From Streptomyces sp. F63 (lineage in GTDB: Bacteria; Actinomycetota; Actinomycetes; Streptomycetales; Streptomycetaceae), in contig NZ_JAGPXX010000030.1 of the NCBI RefSeq assembly GCF_018070345.1, forward strand, positions 1-64,000: 64,000 nt of DNA, given 5' to 3'. The notes beneath the pieces are model-generated. The model searched no databases. It saw only the letters and a list, made by a program, of their open reading frames with translations, and was not told where the DNA came from. Below, in pieces: positions 26,925-34,599 of the stretch (positions are counted from its first letter, which is position 1; every line of letters begins with the position of its first letter). The translations under genes and the position numbers were made by a program.

Positions 26925-27668
26925 TCAGGCGCCGAAGCCCTTGGCGCCCTTGACGGGTTTGGCACCCGCGAGGAGATGCGCCGGGACGAGGTCGCGGGCC
27001 GGCTCGGTGTAGCCGACCGACACGATCCGGTCACCCTGGAAGGTGAAGCTGGTGAGGCTCGCCAGGGTGCACTGCCGCTTGCGCGGGTCGTGCCAGAGCC
27101 GCCGCTTCTCGACGAAGCTGCGCACCGTCCAGATCGGCAGCTGGTGGCTGACGGCCAGCGCCTCGTGCCCCCGCGCGGCGTCCCGGGCCGCGTGCAGGGC
27201 CGCCATCATCCGCACGACCTGCTCGACGTACGGCTCGCCCCACGACGGCCGGAACGGGTTGGTCAGATGCCGCCAGTTCGCGGGCCGGCGCAGCGCGCCG
27301 TCCCCGACACCGAACGTCTTGCCCTCGAAGACGTTGGCCGCCTCGATCAGCCGTTCGTCGGTGGCGACGCTCAGCGAGTGCGCCCTGGCGACGGGGCCGG
27401 CGGTCTCCTGCGCCCGCTCCAGCGGGGAGGCGACGACATGGGTGAGATCGCGGCCCGCGAGGTGCTCGGCGACCCGTTCGGCCATCGTCCGGCCGAGTTC
27501 GGAGAGGTGGTAGCCGGCCCGGCGCCCGTAGAGCACACCGTCCGGGTTGTGCACCTCGCCGTGGCGCATCAGGTGGACGACGGTGATCTCGCCGCCGCCC
27601 GCCGGGCCGCCGCCGCTGCTGCCGCTGCCGCCGCTGCCGCTGCCCGCCCTGCCGCTTCCGGCTGTCAT
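26925..27668 (-). CDS. Histidine phosphatase-family protein (phosphoglycerate mutase fold)
   Basis: 247 residues. The catalytic RHG motif is in HLMRHGEVHNPDG, with ASPLERAQETA, and the second His in AVSHQLPIWTVRS. The N terminus is a Gly/Ser-rich stretch. The ATG at 27668 has GAGGA 5 bases upstream. It lies between hemL and tlpA as in M. tuberculosis (Rv0525), but its substrate in this conserved setting is not known to me. Cytoplasmic, no signal peptide. Confidence 0.88.
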   Translation of the reverse strand: MTAGSGRAGSGSGGSGSSGGGPAGGGEITVVHLMRHGEVHNPDGVLYGRRAGYHLSELGRTMAERVAEHLAGRDLTHVVASPLERAQETAGPVARAHSLSVATDERLIEAANVFEGKTFGVGDGALRRPANWRHLTNPFRPSWGEPYVEQVVRMMAALHAARDAARGHEALAVSHQLPIWTVRSFVEKRRLWHDPRKRQCTLASLTSFTFQGDRIVSVGYTEPARDLVPAHLLAGAKPVKGAKGFGA

Positions 27669-27730
27669 ACCGTTCCTCTCCTCCCCTTCCGCGTTCCCGT
27701 CCCGCTCGCGCCCCGCGCCCGGACCGGCCA

Positions 27731-29050
27731 TCAGGCGCCTCCCTCCGGGGCCGCCGCCGCGGCGGCCCGGGCGGCGGCCGGCAGCGCGGCCGCGATCCGC
27801 TCGACCGCGGCACCGTCGTGCGCCGTGGAGACGAACCACGACTCGAAAGCCGACGGCGGGAGGTACACCCCGTGCGCCAGCATCGCGTGGAAGAAGGCGG
27901 TGAACCGGTGGACGGCCTGCGTCTTCGCCGTCGCGTAGTCCGTCACGGCCCCGTCGGTGAAGAAGACGGAGAACATGCTGCCGGCGGTCTGCAGCCGGTG
28001 CGCGACGCCCTCCTTGGCCAGCGCCTCCGTGACCAGCCCCCGCACCTCGGCGGAGACCGCGTCGAGCGTCTCGTACGCGGCGTCGTCCAGCAGCCGCAGC
28101 TGCGCGACGCCGGCGGCGGTGGCGACCGGATTGCCGGAGAGGGTGCCCGCCTGGTAGACGGGGCCCGCCGGGGCGAGCGCCGCCATGACGTCGGCCCGGC
28201 CGCCGAAGGCCGCCGCCGGAAAGCCGCCGCCCATGACCTTGCCGAAGGTCATCAGGTCCGGCCGCACCCCGTCGAGGCCGTACCAGCCGGCCTTCGAGAC
28301 GCGGAAGCCGGTCATGACCTCGTCGGAGATGTACAGCGCGCCGTTCTCCCGGCAGAGGTCGGCCAGCCCCTGGTTGAAGCCGGGCCGCGGCGGGACGACG
28401 CCCATGTTGCCGGGGGACGCCTCCGTGATCACGCAGGCGATCTGCTCCGGATTGGCGGCGAACGCGGCCCGCACGGCCTCCAGGTCGTTGTACGGCAGCA
28501 CGATCGTGTCGCCCGCCTGCGCGCCCGTCACCCCGGGGGTGTCCGGCAGCCCGAAGGTCGCCACCCCGGAGCCGGCCGAGGCCAGCAGGGCGTCCACGTG
28601 CCCGTGGTAGCAGCCGGCGAACTTGACGACCTTGGCGCGGCCGGTGAAGCCGCGGGCCAGCCGGATCGCCGACATGGTCGCCTCGGTCCCGGAGGACACC
28701 AGCCGCACCCGCTCCACGGGCGCCACCCGGGCCACGATCTCCTCGGCGAGCTCGACCTCGCCCGCCCCGGGCGTGCCGAACGACGTACCGCGCGCGACCG
28801 CCGCCCGCACCGCTTCCTGGACCTCCGGGTGTGCGTGACCCAGGATCATCGGACCCCACGAGCACACCAGATCGACGTATTCGCGGCCGTCGGCGTCGGT
28901 GAGGTACGGACCGGTACCAGACACCATGAACCGGGGCGTTCCGCCCACGGCGCCGAAGGCGCGGACCGGGGAGTTCACACCACCGGGCGTCACGGCGGCC
29001 GCGCGGTCGAAGAGCGCCTGCGAGACCGGAGCTTCATACGGAAAAGACAC
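27731..29050 (-). CDS. hemL: Glutamate-1-semialdehyde 2,1-aminomutase
   Basis: Converts glutamate-1-semialdehyde to 5-aminolevulinate in the C5 route to heme. 439 residues, PLP-dependent, with the PLP-binding Lys271 in MTFGKVMGGGFPAAAF, TPGGVNSPVRAF at the N terminus, SSGTEATMSAIRLARG and ISDEVMTGFR. The GTG at 29050 (VSFPYEAPVS) has AGGATC upstream and matches the usual family start. Followed by the phosphatase after 62 bp. Linking heme supply with cytochrome c assembly is the conserved logic of this locus. C-terminal tail is Ala-rich. Confidence 0.95.
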   Translation of the reverse strand: MSFPYEAPVSQALFDRAAAVTPGGVNSPVRAFGAVGGTPRFMVSGTGPYLTDADGREYVDLVCSWGPMILGHAHPEVQEAVRAAVARGTSFGTPGAGEVELAEEIVARVAPVERVRLVSSGTEATMSAIRLARGFTGRAKVVKFAGCYHGHVDALLASAGSGVATFGLPDTPGVTGAQAGDTIVLPYNDLEAVRAAFAANPEQIACVITEASPGNMGVVPPRPGFNQGLADLCRENGALYISDEVMTGFRVSKAGWYGLDGVRPDLMTFGKVMGGGFPAAAFGGRADVMAALAPAGPVYQAGTLSGNPVATAAGVAQLRLLDDAAYETLDAVSAEVRGLVTEALAKEGVAHRLQTAGSMFSVFFTDGAVTDYATAKTQAVHRFTAFFHAMLAHGVYLPPSAFESWFVSTAHDGAAVERIAAALPAAARAAAAAAPEGGA

Positions 29051-29322
29051 TTTGATCCTGACCTGCGGGTACGTAGATGGGGCGGCGGCGGCCGCGCCCG
29101 GCTGGCAACGGTGCGCGACTTTGCTCCGACACTGAGACGAGACCTTCAGCCGTCCGTACGTCTGCGAGACTGGGGCATGCAGGAGTAAGTCACACAAGCC
29201 ATGGTCTCAGAGGCCCACAGGATCGTGAGCAGCCGGGCGTTTCGTCCGCCGGTCGCTGGGGAGGTCTCTGAGACGATGATCGGGTTGCGCGGCCGTGCGC
29301 CGCGACTTATCGGGTGGAGACT

Positions 29323-29904
29323 ATGCATCGCGGTGGCGGACTGGGCGAGGGGACCGACGACCTGGACCCCGAGCGCGCCCGCGCCTCCCGTGCGGCCCGC
29401 CGGGGCAGGGGCAGGCACCGGGGCGAGCGCGATCCCGAGCAGGCGAGGGAAAGCAGGAGTGGCCGCGTGGGGGTGACCTACAAGTATTTCGGGGCACCCG
29501 ACGGAGCGACCGCCGCCCGCGTCCCGGTCTCCATGCGCCCGGAGGAACTCGGCGGTGACGAGCTCGGCATGGGCGGCATGTTCACCAAGATCAAGCCGGA
29601 GACGATGGCCGCGATGGTCCTCACCGGCATCGAGGGCGTCCCGCTGCACAAGGTTCCCCCGCTGGAACTGGTCGTCCTCCACCCCGACTACGCCGTCGTC
29701 AAGCTCCCCGTGACGGCCGTCGACCCGCTGCGCGGGGTCGGCGAGGAGGCGGTGGGCGCGGCGGCCTTCATCTGGTCCACGGTCCCCGACCGCGGCGGCC
29801 CGCGCGACGCCTTCACCGTCTACCAACTGCTGCACGAGTGGCAGGACTTCTCCGAGCGCCTCCACCACGCGGGCCACCAGCCGTACTGCCTGGTGTGGCC
29901 CTAG
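29323..29904 (+). CDS. Conserved actinobacterial hypothetical protein
   Basis: 193 residues. The first 50 are charged (RARASRAARRGRGRHRGERDPEQ) and probably disordered; the folded part begins near VTYKYFGAPDGATAARVPVSM and continues MFTKIKPETMAAMVLTGIEGVPL and FTVYQLLHEWQDFSERLHHAGHQPYCLVWP. I do not recognise a domain. No signal peptide or TM. The start could be the ATG at 29323 (GGAG just upstream) or the GTG at 29314. It diverges from hemL, 272 bp apart, a spacer in which I could not assign promoters. Confidence 0.75.
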   Translation: MHRGGGLGEGTDDLDPERARASRAARRGRGRHRGERDPEQARESRSGRVGVTYKYFGAPDGATAARVPVSMRPEELGGDELGMGGMFTKIKPETMAAMVLTGIEGVPLHKVPPLELVVLHPDYAVVKLPVTAVDPLRGVGEEAVGAAAFIWSTVPDRGGPRDAFTVYQLLHEWQDFSERLHHAGHQPYCLVWP

Positions 29905-29950
29905 GGCCGCATCGGGCAACGTTCGCCCCGCCGCGACGGCCGGCACTCCC

Positions 29951-30072
29951 CCAAGCTCTCCGAGCAGGGGGCACCCCCACCCCAAGCTCTCCGAGCAGGG
30001 GGCACCCCCACCCCAAGCTCTCCGAGCAGGGGGCACCCCCACCCCAAGCTCTCCGAGCGGGGGACCCCCACG
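29951..30072. repeat. Four-copy 31-bp direct repeat array
   Basis: Copies start at 29951, 29982, 30013 and 30044 at exact 31-bp spacing. The unit runs CCAAGCTCTCCGAGCAGGGG then GCACCCCCACC; the last copy has point changes and a shortened tail. Each unit contains GGGGG-CA-CCCCC, able to form a small hairpin. The unit resembles the dispersed AGCTCT...GAGCAGGGGG palindromic sequences often seen between streptomycete genes, here amplified in tandem. The surrounding 29905-30285 has no gene. Confidence 0.9.
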
Positions 30073-30285
30073 CGCCGCACCGGCCGAAAGACCCCGGACG
30101 ATCCGGTACGAGGGCTCCCGGCCGGGCACGCCGGGAGCACGCACCGGACGCCGCTCCTCACCGGGCACACGCTGCCCGATGCGGCACTGGCCGGGGTTTC
30201 GCCGGGCCCGGGCGGGACTTCCGGGCTCCGCCCCGTCCTGTGCCGAGTGGGACCGCCGGGGCACCGGGCCGCCGTGAGGGCCCAC

Positions 30286-30291
30286 TAGCAT
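30286..30291 (+). promoter_or_regulatory. -10 box placing transcription start at the endonuclease ATG (leaderless)
   Basis: TAGCAT at 30286-30291 fits the vegetative -10 consensus. The usual 6-8 nt distance puts the transcription start at about 30298-30300, exactly on the ATG. No ribosome-binding sequence lies within 15 bases of that ATG. No good -35 was found. Confidence 0.5.
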
Positions 30292-30299
30292 CGGCCGCC

Positions 30300-31193
30300 A
30301 TGGACTGGCTGGAGCGGATCGCGAAGCTGAGGCAGTGGACGAGGAGCGGTACCCGCGCTCCGCACAAGCCGCTACTGCTCCTGTACGCCCTCGGCCGGTT
30401 CCGGGACGATGCCGACGGCGGCCTGCGGTACACCGCGGTGGAGCAGGACCTGCAGCGCCTGCTGACCGAATACGGCCCACCGAACAAGACCACACCCGCC
30501 TACCCCTTCCACCACCTGGTCAGCGACGGCATCTGGGAAGTCCGCACCGATCGCGGGCCGGGCAGCCCCGGCAGCGGGATACGGGACCTCCGCGAGACGG
30601 GCGCCACCGGGCGGCTCGCGCCGGACTTGCGAGCGGCGCTGCGGCGTGACCCGGACCTGCTCGGCAGAATCACCCGGCTCCTGCTGGACCGGCACTTCCC
30701 GCCCTCCCTGCACGGAGAGCTGTGCGAGGCCGTCGGCCTGGAACCGGAGCCGGCGGAGGCCGGGCGGCTCTCGGCGGTCCGCAGGCAGCGGGACCCGCGG
30801 ATGCGGGAACTGGTGCTGACCGCCTACGAGTACCGCTGCGCCTTCTGCGGCTACGACGGCAGGATCGGTGCGGTGCCGGTCGGGCTGGAGGCCGCCCACG
30901 TGCGCTGGTGGGCGTTCGGCGGACCGGACGAGACCGAGAACGGGCTGTGCCTGTGCGCGCTGCACCACAAGCTCTTCGACAAGGGCGTCCTCGGCGTGGG
31001 AGACGACCAACGCGTCCTGGTCTCCCAGCGCTTCGCCGGCCACAGCCCCGCCGCCCGCGAGCAGGTCACAGCCCTCGCGGGCCGGCCACTCATCGGCCCG
31101 CAGCCCGGCACGCGCCCCGTCGCCGCGGCCCACCGCGACTGGCACACCCGGCAGGTCTTCCTCGGCGAACCACGCCCCGCCACGGCCGCCTGA
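30300..31193 (+). CDS. Predicted phosphorothioate-DNA-dependent HNH restriction endonuclease (SBD-HNH, ScoMcrA-like)
   Basis: 297 residues. The N-terminal 150 match the sulfur-binding domain of ScoMcrA/SprMcrA-type enzymes: MDWLERIAKLRQWTRSGTRAPHKP, LLLLYALGRF and YPFHHLVSDGIWEVR. The C-terminal HNH nuclease has Cys180-x2-Cys183, His200, Cys217-x-Cys219 and His222-His223 (EAAHVRWWAFGGPDETENGL, then CALHHKLFDKG). Such enzymes cut DNA carrying phosphorothioate backbone modification and so exclude dnd-modified foreign DNA. No dndABCDE genes are visible nearby, consistent with a host that restricts rather than makes the modification. Lacks a ribosome site; see the leaderless promoter. Confidence 0.88.
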   Translation: MDWLERIAKLRQWTRSGTRAPHKPLLLLYALGRFRDDADGGLRYTAVEQDLQRLLTEYGPPNKTTPAYPFHHLVSDGIWEVRTDRGPGSPGSGIRDLRETGATGRLAPDLRAALRRDPDLLGRITRLLLDRHFPPSLHGELCEAVGLEPEPAEAGRLSAVRRQRDPRMRELVLTAYEYRCAFCGYDGRIGAVPVGLEAAHVRWWAFGGPDETENGLCLCALHHKLFDKGVLGVGDDQRVLVSQRFAGHSPAAREQVTALAGRPLIGPQPGTRPVAAAHRDWHTRQVFLGEPRPATAA

Positions 31194-31287
31194 CCGCGGT
31201 GGCGGAACCACGGTTGAACAACAAGAGTTTTGTCAAAGTGCTCCCCATGGCCACCACGCCAGAGCCCGCTCCCGCGACCCCGGGACC

Positions 31288-31527
31288 AACCAGGCCCGCT
31301 TCGACTACGCCGCCTCCCGCGTCAACATCATCCCGCCCACCGAAGCCATCGCCCGCCACGCGAGCAAGCTGCTCGCCGCAGCAGGGCTGCACGGCCACAA
31401 ACACGCTCTGGACGCGATCGCCGCCGCCACTGCCCTCGCCGCACCCGCCCCGGTGACCGTCCTGACGCCGGACCCCGAAGATCTCGTCAGGCTGTGCGAC
31501 CCCGGCGTCCGCGCAGCCAAAGGTTGA
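31288..31527 (+). pseudogene. Remnant of a PIN-domain (VapC-like) toxin, C-terminal part
   Basis: From 31288 one frame reads FDYAASRVNIIPPTEAIARH, ASKLLAAAGLHGHKHALDAI and then ATALAAPAPVTVLTPDPEDL, ending VRLCDPG at a TGA (31525-31527). The HALDAIxAATAL and VLTPDPEDLxxLC blocks are those of actinobacterial VapC-like PIN proteins, where the Asp is a metal ligand. The N-terminal half with the first catalytic Asp is missing; the preceding 120 bp are an AT-richer stretch (TTGAACAACAAGAGTTTTGTC) that continues in a different frame from a false ATG. No antitoxin gene is visible. A decayed toxin-antitoxin module is the best reading. Nothing supportable in 31528-31674. Confidence 0.65.
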
Positions 31528-31674
31528 CGACGGCATCGGCGCGGACCGCGCGCATGCTCTCCACCCGTCTCCACCGTGACCGGGAACTCGGCGATGCAGG
31601 GTCGCACCGGGCCCCGCCGGTCTGCGACGGATCAGCCTCGGTGGATCAGCGCCCGTTGATCAGCGCCCGGTGGA

Positions 31675-32775
31675 TCAGCGCTCGGCGAAGTGGCTGGGCC
31701 TGCCGTCGCGGTGGACCAGGCGCCCCGCCCGTTCGGCCCGCGCGCGGGGCATGAGGGTCCAGGTGCCGTCGGCGCGGCGCAGGGCCGCGGAGTGCCACGG
31801 GGTGGTCCAGGCGTCGGGTGCGTCGAGGAGGCGGATGCCGAACTTCGGGGCGCCGGCCGGCTGGGGGTGGATGGACAGGCGCACGGCCCGGGGGTGGCAC
31901 TCGGCGATGAGTCCGCCCCAGGCCCGGCTGCGCTGGATGACGCCGTAGGCGCGCCGGCGGCAGGCGCGCTGGAGGGCGGAGCGGGTGCCCGCGTGGTCGG
32001 CGGTGTCCTCGACGAGGAAGCGGGTGATGCCGCGGTAGAGCGCCAGGGCCTGGTCGTCCGTGCGCATCTCGGCGCGCAGGGCGTCGACGGTGGGCGCGTA
32101 GCGGTCGTGGACGTGGGCGCGCCGGGCGTCGTACGAGAGGTCGCCGAGAACGTCCCGCAGGTCGAAGACGGACAGTCTGTCCAGGCCGAGCCGGCCGATG
32201 AGGGCGCGGAGTTCGTCGGCGTAGGCGTCGATGCGCTCGTCGGGGACGCCGATGAGGTCGCCGAAGACATGGCCGTCGGAGCAGATGACCATGCGGGCGC
32301 CGGGTGGGTAGACCCGCTCGATGTCCCTGCACAGGGTGTGGAGGAATGCGAGGGAGAGGCGCTCACCCGTGTCGGGGAGGTCGCCCAGGACCTTGGCCGG
32401 GTTGGGCGACTTGCAGGGGAAGCCGGGAAGGGTGAAGACGACGGGGGCGCCCTCCCGGACGAAGCCGGCGATCCGGCTGAGCTGGTGCGGGAACATCCCG
32501 GCGGATACGGGGGCCGGGTCGGTCGTGCGGCGGTGCGGCAGCAGCAGGTTCAGGATCGCGGTGCTGGTGATGCCCGTGGTGTCGGTGGTTCTGGTGGTGC
32601 CAACGGTGTCGGTGGTGCCAACGGTGCCCGTAGTGCCGACAGTGCCGGTGGTACCAACAGTGCCCGTAGTGCCGACGGTGTCGGCAGTGGCGGTCGTGTC
32701 GGCGGGGTGAACGGTGCCGGGGGTGCGGCTGGTGCCGGTGCCGGTGCGGGTGTCGGGTGCGGTCGTCAACGGCAT
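31675..32775 (-). CDS. Isocyanide synthase, PvcA/DIT1 family
   Basis: Converts the amino group of an aromatic amino acid (Tyr or Trp in known members) to an isonitrile using ribulose-5-phosphate. The conserved region (about 100-366) shows FPCKSPNP (119-126), then KVLGDLPDTGERLSLAFL, YPPGARMVICSDGHVFGDL, the ALYRGITRFLVED helix, YGVIQRSRAWGGLI, RAVRLSIHPQP...KFGIRLL and the closing GRPSHF. All of these are PF05141-type hallmarks. GGAGGAA 6 bases before the ATG fixes the start, so the repeat-rich N terminus (residues 21-70, mainly Gly-Thr-Thr/Thr-Val) is truly translated and unusual. It is downstream of the P450 gene on the same strand, 156 bp apart. No PvcB-type oxygenase is nearby. Confidence 0.93.
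   Translation of the reverse strand: MPLTTAPDTRTGTGTSRTPGTVHPADTTATADTVGTTGTVGTTGTVGTTGTVGTTDTVGTTRTTDTTGITSTAILNLLLPHRRTTDPAPVSAGMFPHQLSRIAGFVREGAPVVFTLPGFPCKSPNPAKVLGDLPDTGERLSLAFLHTLCRDIERVYPPGARMVICSDGHVFGDLIGVPDERIDAYADELRALIGRLGLDRLSVFDLRDVLGDLSYDARRAHVHDRYAPTVDALRAEMRTDDQALALYRGITRFLVEDTADHAGTRSALQRACRRRAYGVIQRSRAWGGLIAECHPRAVRLSIHPQPAGAPKFGIRLLDAPDAWTTPWHSAALRRADGTWTLMPRARAERAGRLVHRDGRPSHFAER
32566..32715. repeat. In-frame minisatellite in the isocyanide synthase N terminus
   Basis: Units of about 15-18 bp (core GTGGTGCCAACGGTG-like) repeat eight to ten times with drift, encoding GTTGTV/GTTDTV-type hexapeptides in residues 21-70. Frame is preserved throughout. The segment lies before the conserved domain and is predicted disordered. 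Confidence 0.8.
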
Positions 32776-32931
32776 GGGGTTCCTCCGGGAGGCGTGCGGG
32801 CATGGCGCCGTGGCGGTCGGGCCGGGCGCCGTTTTCCGTGCGGGACGGTCGGTTGAGGGGAGACGGGCCGGTGCGGCCGGTACCGGTGACGGGCGGCCGG
32901 TACCGCTCCGGGCGGCTCGGCCCGCCCCGGG

Positions 32932-34227
32932 TCAGAGGCGCCGGTCGTAGGCGGCCGGGAGGTGGTTGGTGCCGCGCCCGAGGACGGCCGGGATCCACTC
33001 GATGTCCTCGTCCGCGATGGCGAGGCGCAGGCCGGGCAGGCGGGCGAGCAGGGTGCCCAGGGCGATCCGCAGTTCGGTGCGGGCGAGGGCGGCGCCGGGG
33101 CAGAAGTGGATGCCGTGGCCGAAGGCGAGATGCGGGTTGGGGCTGCGGCCGAGGTCGAGGGTGTCCGGTTCCTCGAAGCGGCGCGGGTCGCGGTTGGCCG
33201 CGCACAGCGAGACGATCACCGAGTCGCCGACCGGGACCGGGGTGCCGTGCAGGTCGCTGTCGCGGTCGAAGAACCGCCAGGTGGTCAGTTCGAAGGCGCT
33301 GTCGTAGCGGAGGAGTTCCTCGACCGCGCGGGGCAGCAGGTCCGGCTCGTCGCGCAGGCGCGCGAGCTGATCCGGGTTGCGGAACAGGGCGATCAGGGCG
33401 GTGGTGATCTGGTTGGTGACCGGTTCCTGCCCCGCGACCAGGAGCTGGAAGATCATCGAGTCCAGCTCCTCCTGCGAGAGTTCGCCGCCGTCGCGGGCCG
33501 CGACGAGACGGCTGAGGAGGTCGTCGTCCTCCCGGCGCCCGCCGTCCTCCCGGTGTTCCCCGCGTTCCCCGACGTCCCGCTTGTGGGCGACGACTTCGGC
33601 GATATAGCTCTGCAAGCCGTGCAGGCGCGCCTCGTACAGCGGGCGCCCGGGATCGGTCGGGCCGACCGGCTGGACGACCTTGCCCCAGTCGCGGTCGAAG
33701 CGGGCCGCCAGCTCCCGCGGAAGGCCGATGACCTCGGCGAGCACCCGGAACGGGAAGTGCGCGGCGAAACCGGCGACGAGGTCGGCCGGGCCGGTCTCCG
33801 GCAGCGCGTCCACGAGCGAGTCGGCCAGTTCCCGGATGCGGGGGCTCAGGCTCTCGACGCGGCGCGGCGCGAAGGCGTCCGTGACGAAGCGCCGCATGCG
33901 GGTGTGGTCCGGCGGGTCCTGATGGAGGAGGTGCACCTGGAGCCGGGAGTGCTGCGGCTCCGGCATGATCGAGGCCCGGGCCCGCCAGCGGTCGTTGCCC
34001 CGGTCGTGGTTCTTGCCCAGGCGGTCGTCGCCCAGGGCCGCGTGGGCGGCGTCATAGCCGGTGACGAGCCAGGCCCGCACGCCGCTGGGGAAGAGCACGC
34101 GGTGGACGGGGCCGGCCTCCCGCATCCGCTCGTAGAGCGGGTAGGGGTCGGCCTTGTAGGGGCAGCCCGTCAGCGGTACGGGGTCGGGCAGGGCCCCGGT
34201 GGCCGTCCCGGTGTGCTCGATGGTCAT
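32932..34227 (-). CDS. Cytochrome P450 of the isocyanide cluster
   Basis: 431 residues with all class I bacterial P450 landmarks: I-helix AGQEPVT (265-271; the usual acidic-Thr pair is shifted, giving E-P-V-T), ExxR in EELLR (304-307) and heme ligand Cys376 in FGHGIHFCPG. The FG region includes a charged repeat-like insert near 219-236 (DVGERGEHREDGGRRED). The ATG has GAGGAG 9 bases upstream. With the isocyanide synthase it resembles the DIT1-DIT2 pair of yeast and the isocyanide-synthase plus P450 (XanG) step of xanthocillin, where the P450 couples aromatic rings. That role here is inferred. Confidence 0.9.
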   Translation of the reverse strand: MTIEHTGTATGALPDPVPLTGCPYKADPYPLYERMREAGPVHRVLFPSGVRAWLVTGYDAAHAALGDDRLGKNHDRGNDRWRARASIMPEPQHSRLQVHLLHQDPPDHTRMRRFVTDAFAPRRVESLSPRIRELADSLVDALPETGPADLVAGFAAHFPFRVLAEVIGLPRELAARFDRDWGKVVQPVGPTDPGRPLYEARLHGLQSYIAEVVAHKRDVGERGEHREDGGRREDDDLLSRLVAARDGGELSQEELDSMIFQLLVAGQEPVTNQITTALIALFRNPDQLARLRDEPDLLPRAVEELLRYDSAFELTTWRFFDRDSDLHGTPVPVGDSVIVSLCAANRDPRRFEEPDTLDLGRSPNPHLAFGHGIHFCPGAALARTELRIALGTLLARLPGLRLAIADEDIEWIPAVLGRGTNHLPAAYDRRL

Positions 34228-34265
34228 GAACGCGGCTCCTCTGCGGGCGGGTTGGGACTGAGCGG

Positions 34266-34352
34266 ACTCACTGGCCCGGACGGGCTCACTGGTCCGGGGG
34301 CGCCGGGCGGGCTCACTGGTCCGGGCGGGCTCACTGGTTGGTCCGGGGGCGC
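34266..34352. repeat. Tandem repeat upstream of the P450 gene
   Basis: Four copies of a CTCACTGG(T/C)CCGGG-containing unit (CTCACTGG at 34267, 34285, 34312 and 34330) occupy the spacer between P450 (start 34227) and the MFS stop (34600). No gene found in 34228-34599. Confidence 0.75.
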
Positions 34353-34599
34353 CGGGCAGGCTCTCCGGGCTGTGGGTGCGCGGGCTGCGCGGCCGGACGG
34401 GCTGGTGCCGCCGGGCCGCGGGGCGCGCGTGGTGCGGCCCACCGTGCCCGGTGGTCCCGCGTCACCCGGCCGGCGGAGTGGCCGGACGGCGGGTGTCCGG
34501 GCCGGGCCCGGTGCGGAACCCGGTCTCGGCCGGCGCACGGGGCGCCGTGGCCGGGCCGCAGGGTCTCCGGTGGTTCCGCGCATACGGGTGGCTCCCGGG

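Noticed and set aside
29951..30072. Possible short CRISPR array
   Set aside because: The 31-bp units are directly joined with no spacers, so it is a tandem repeat, not CRISPR.
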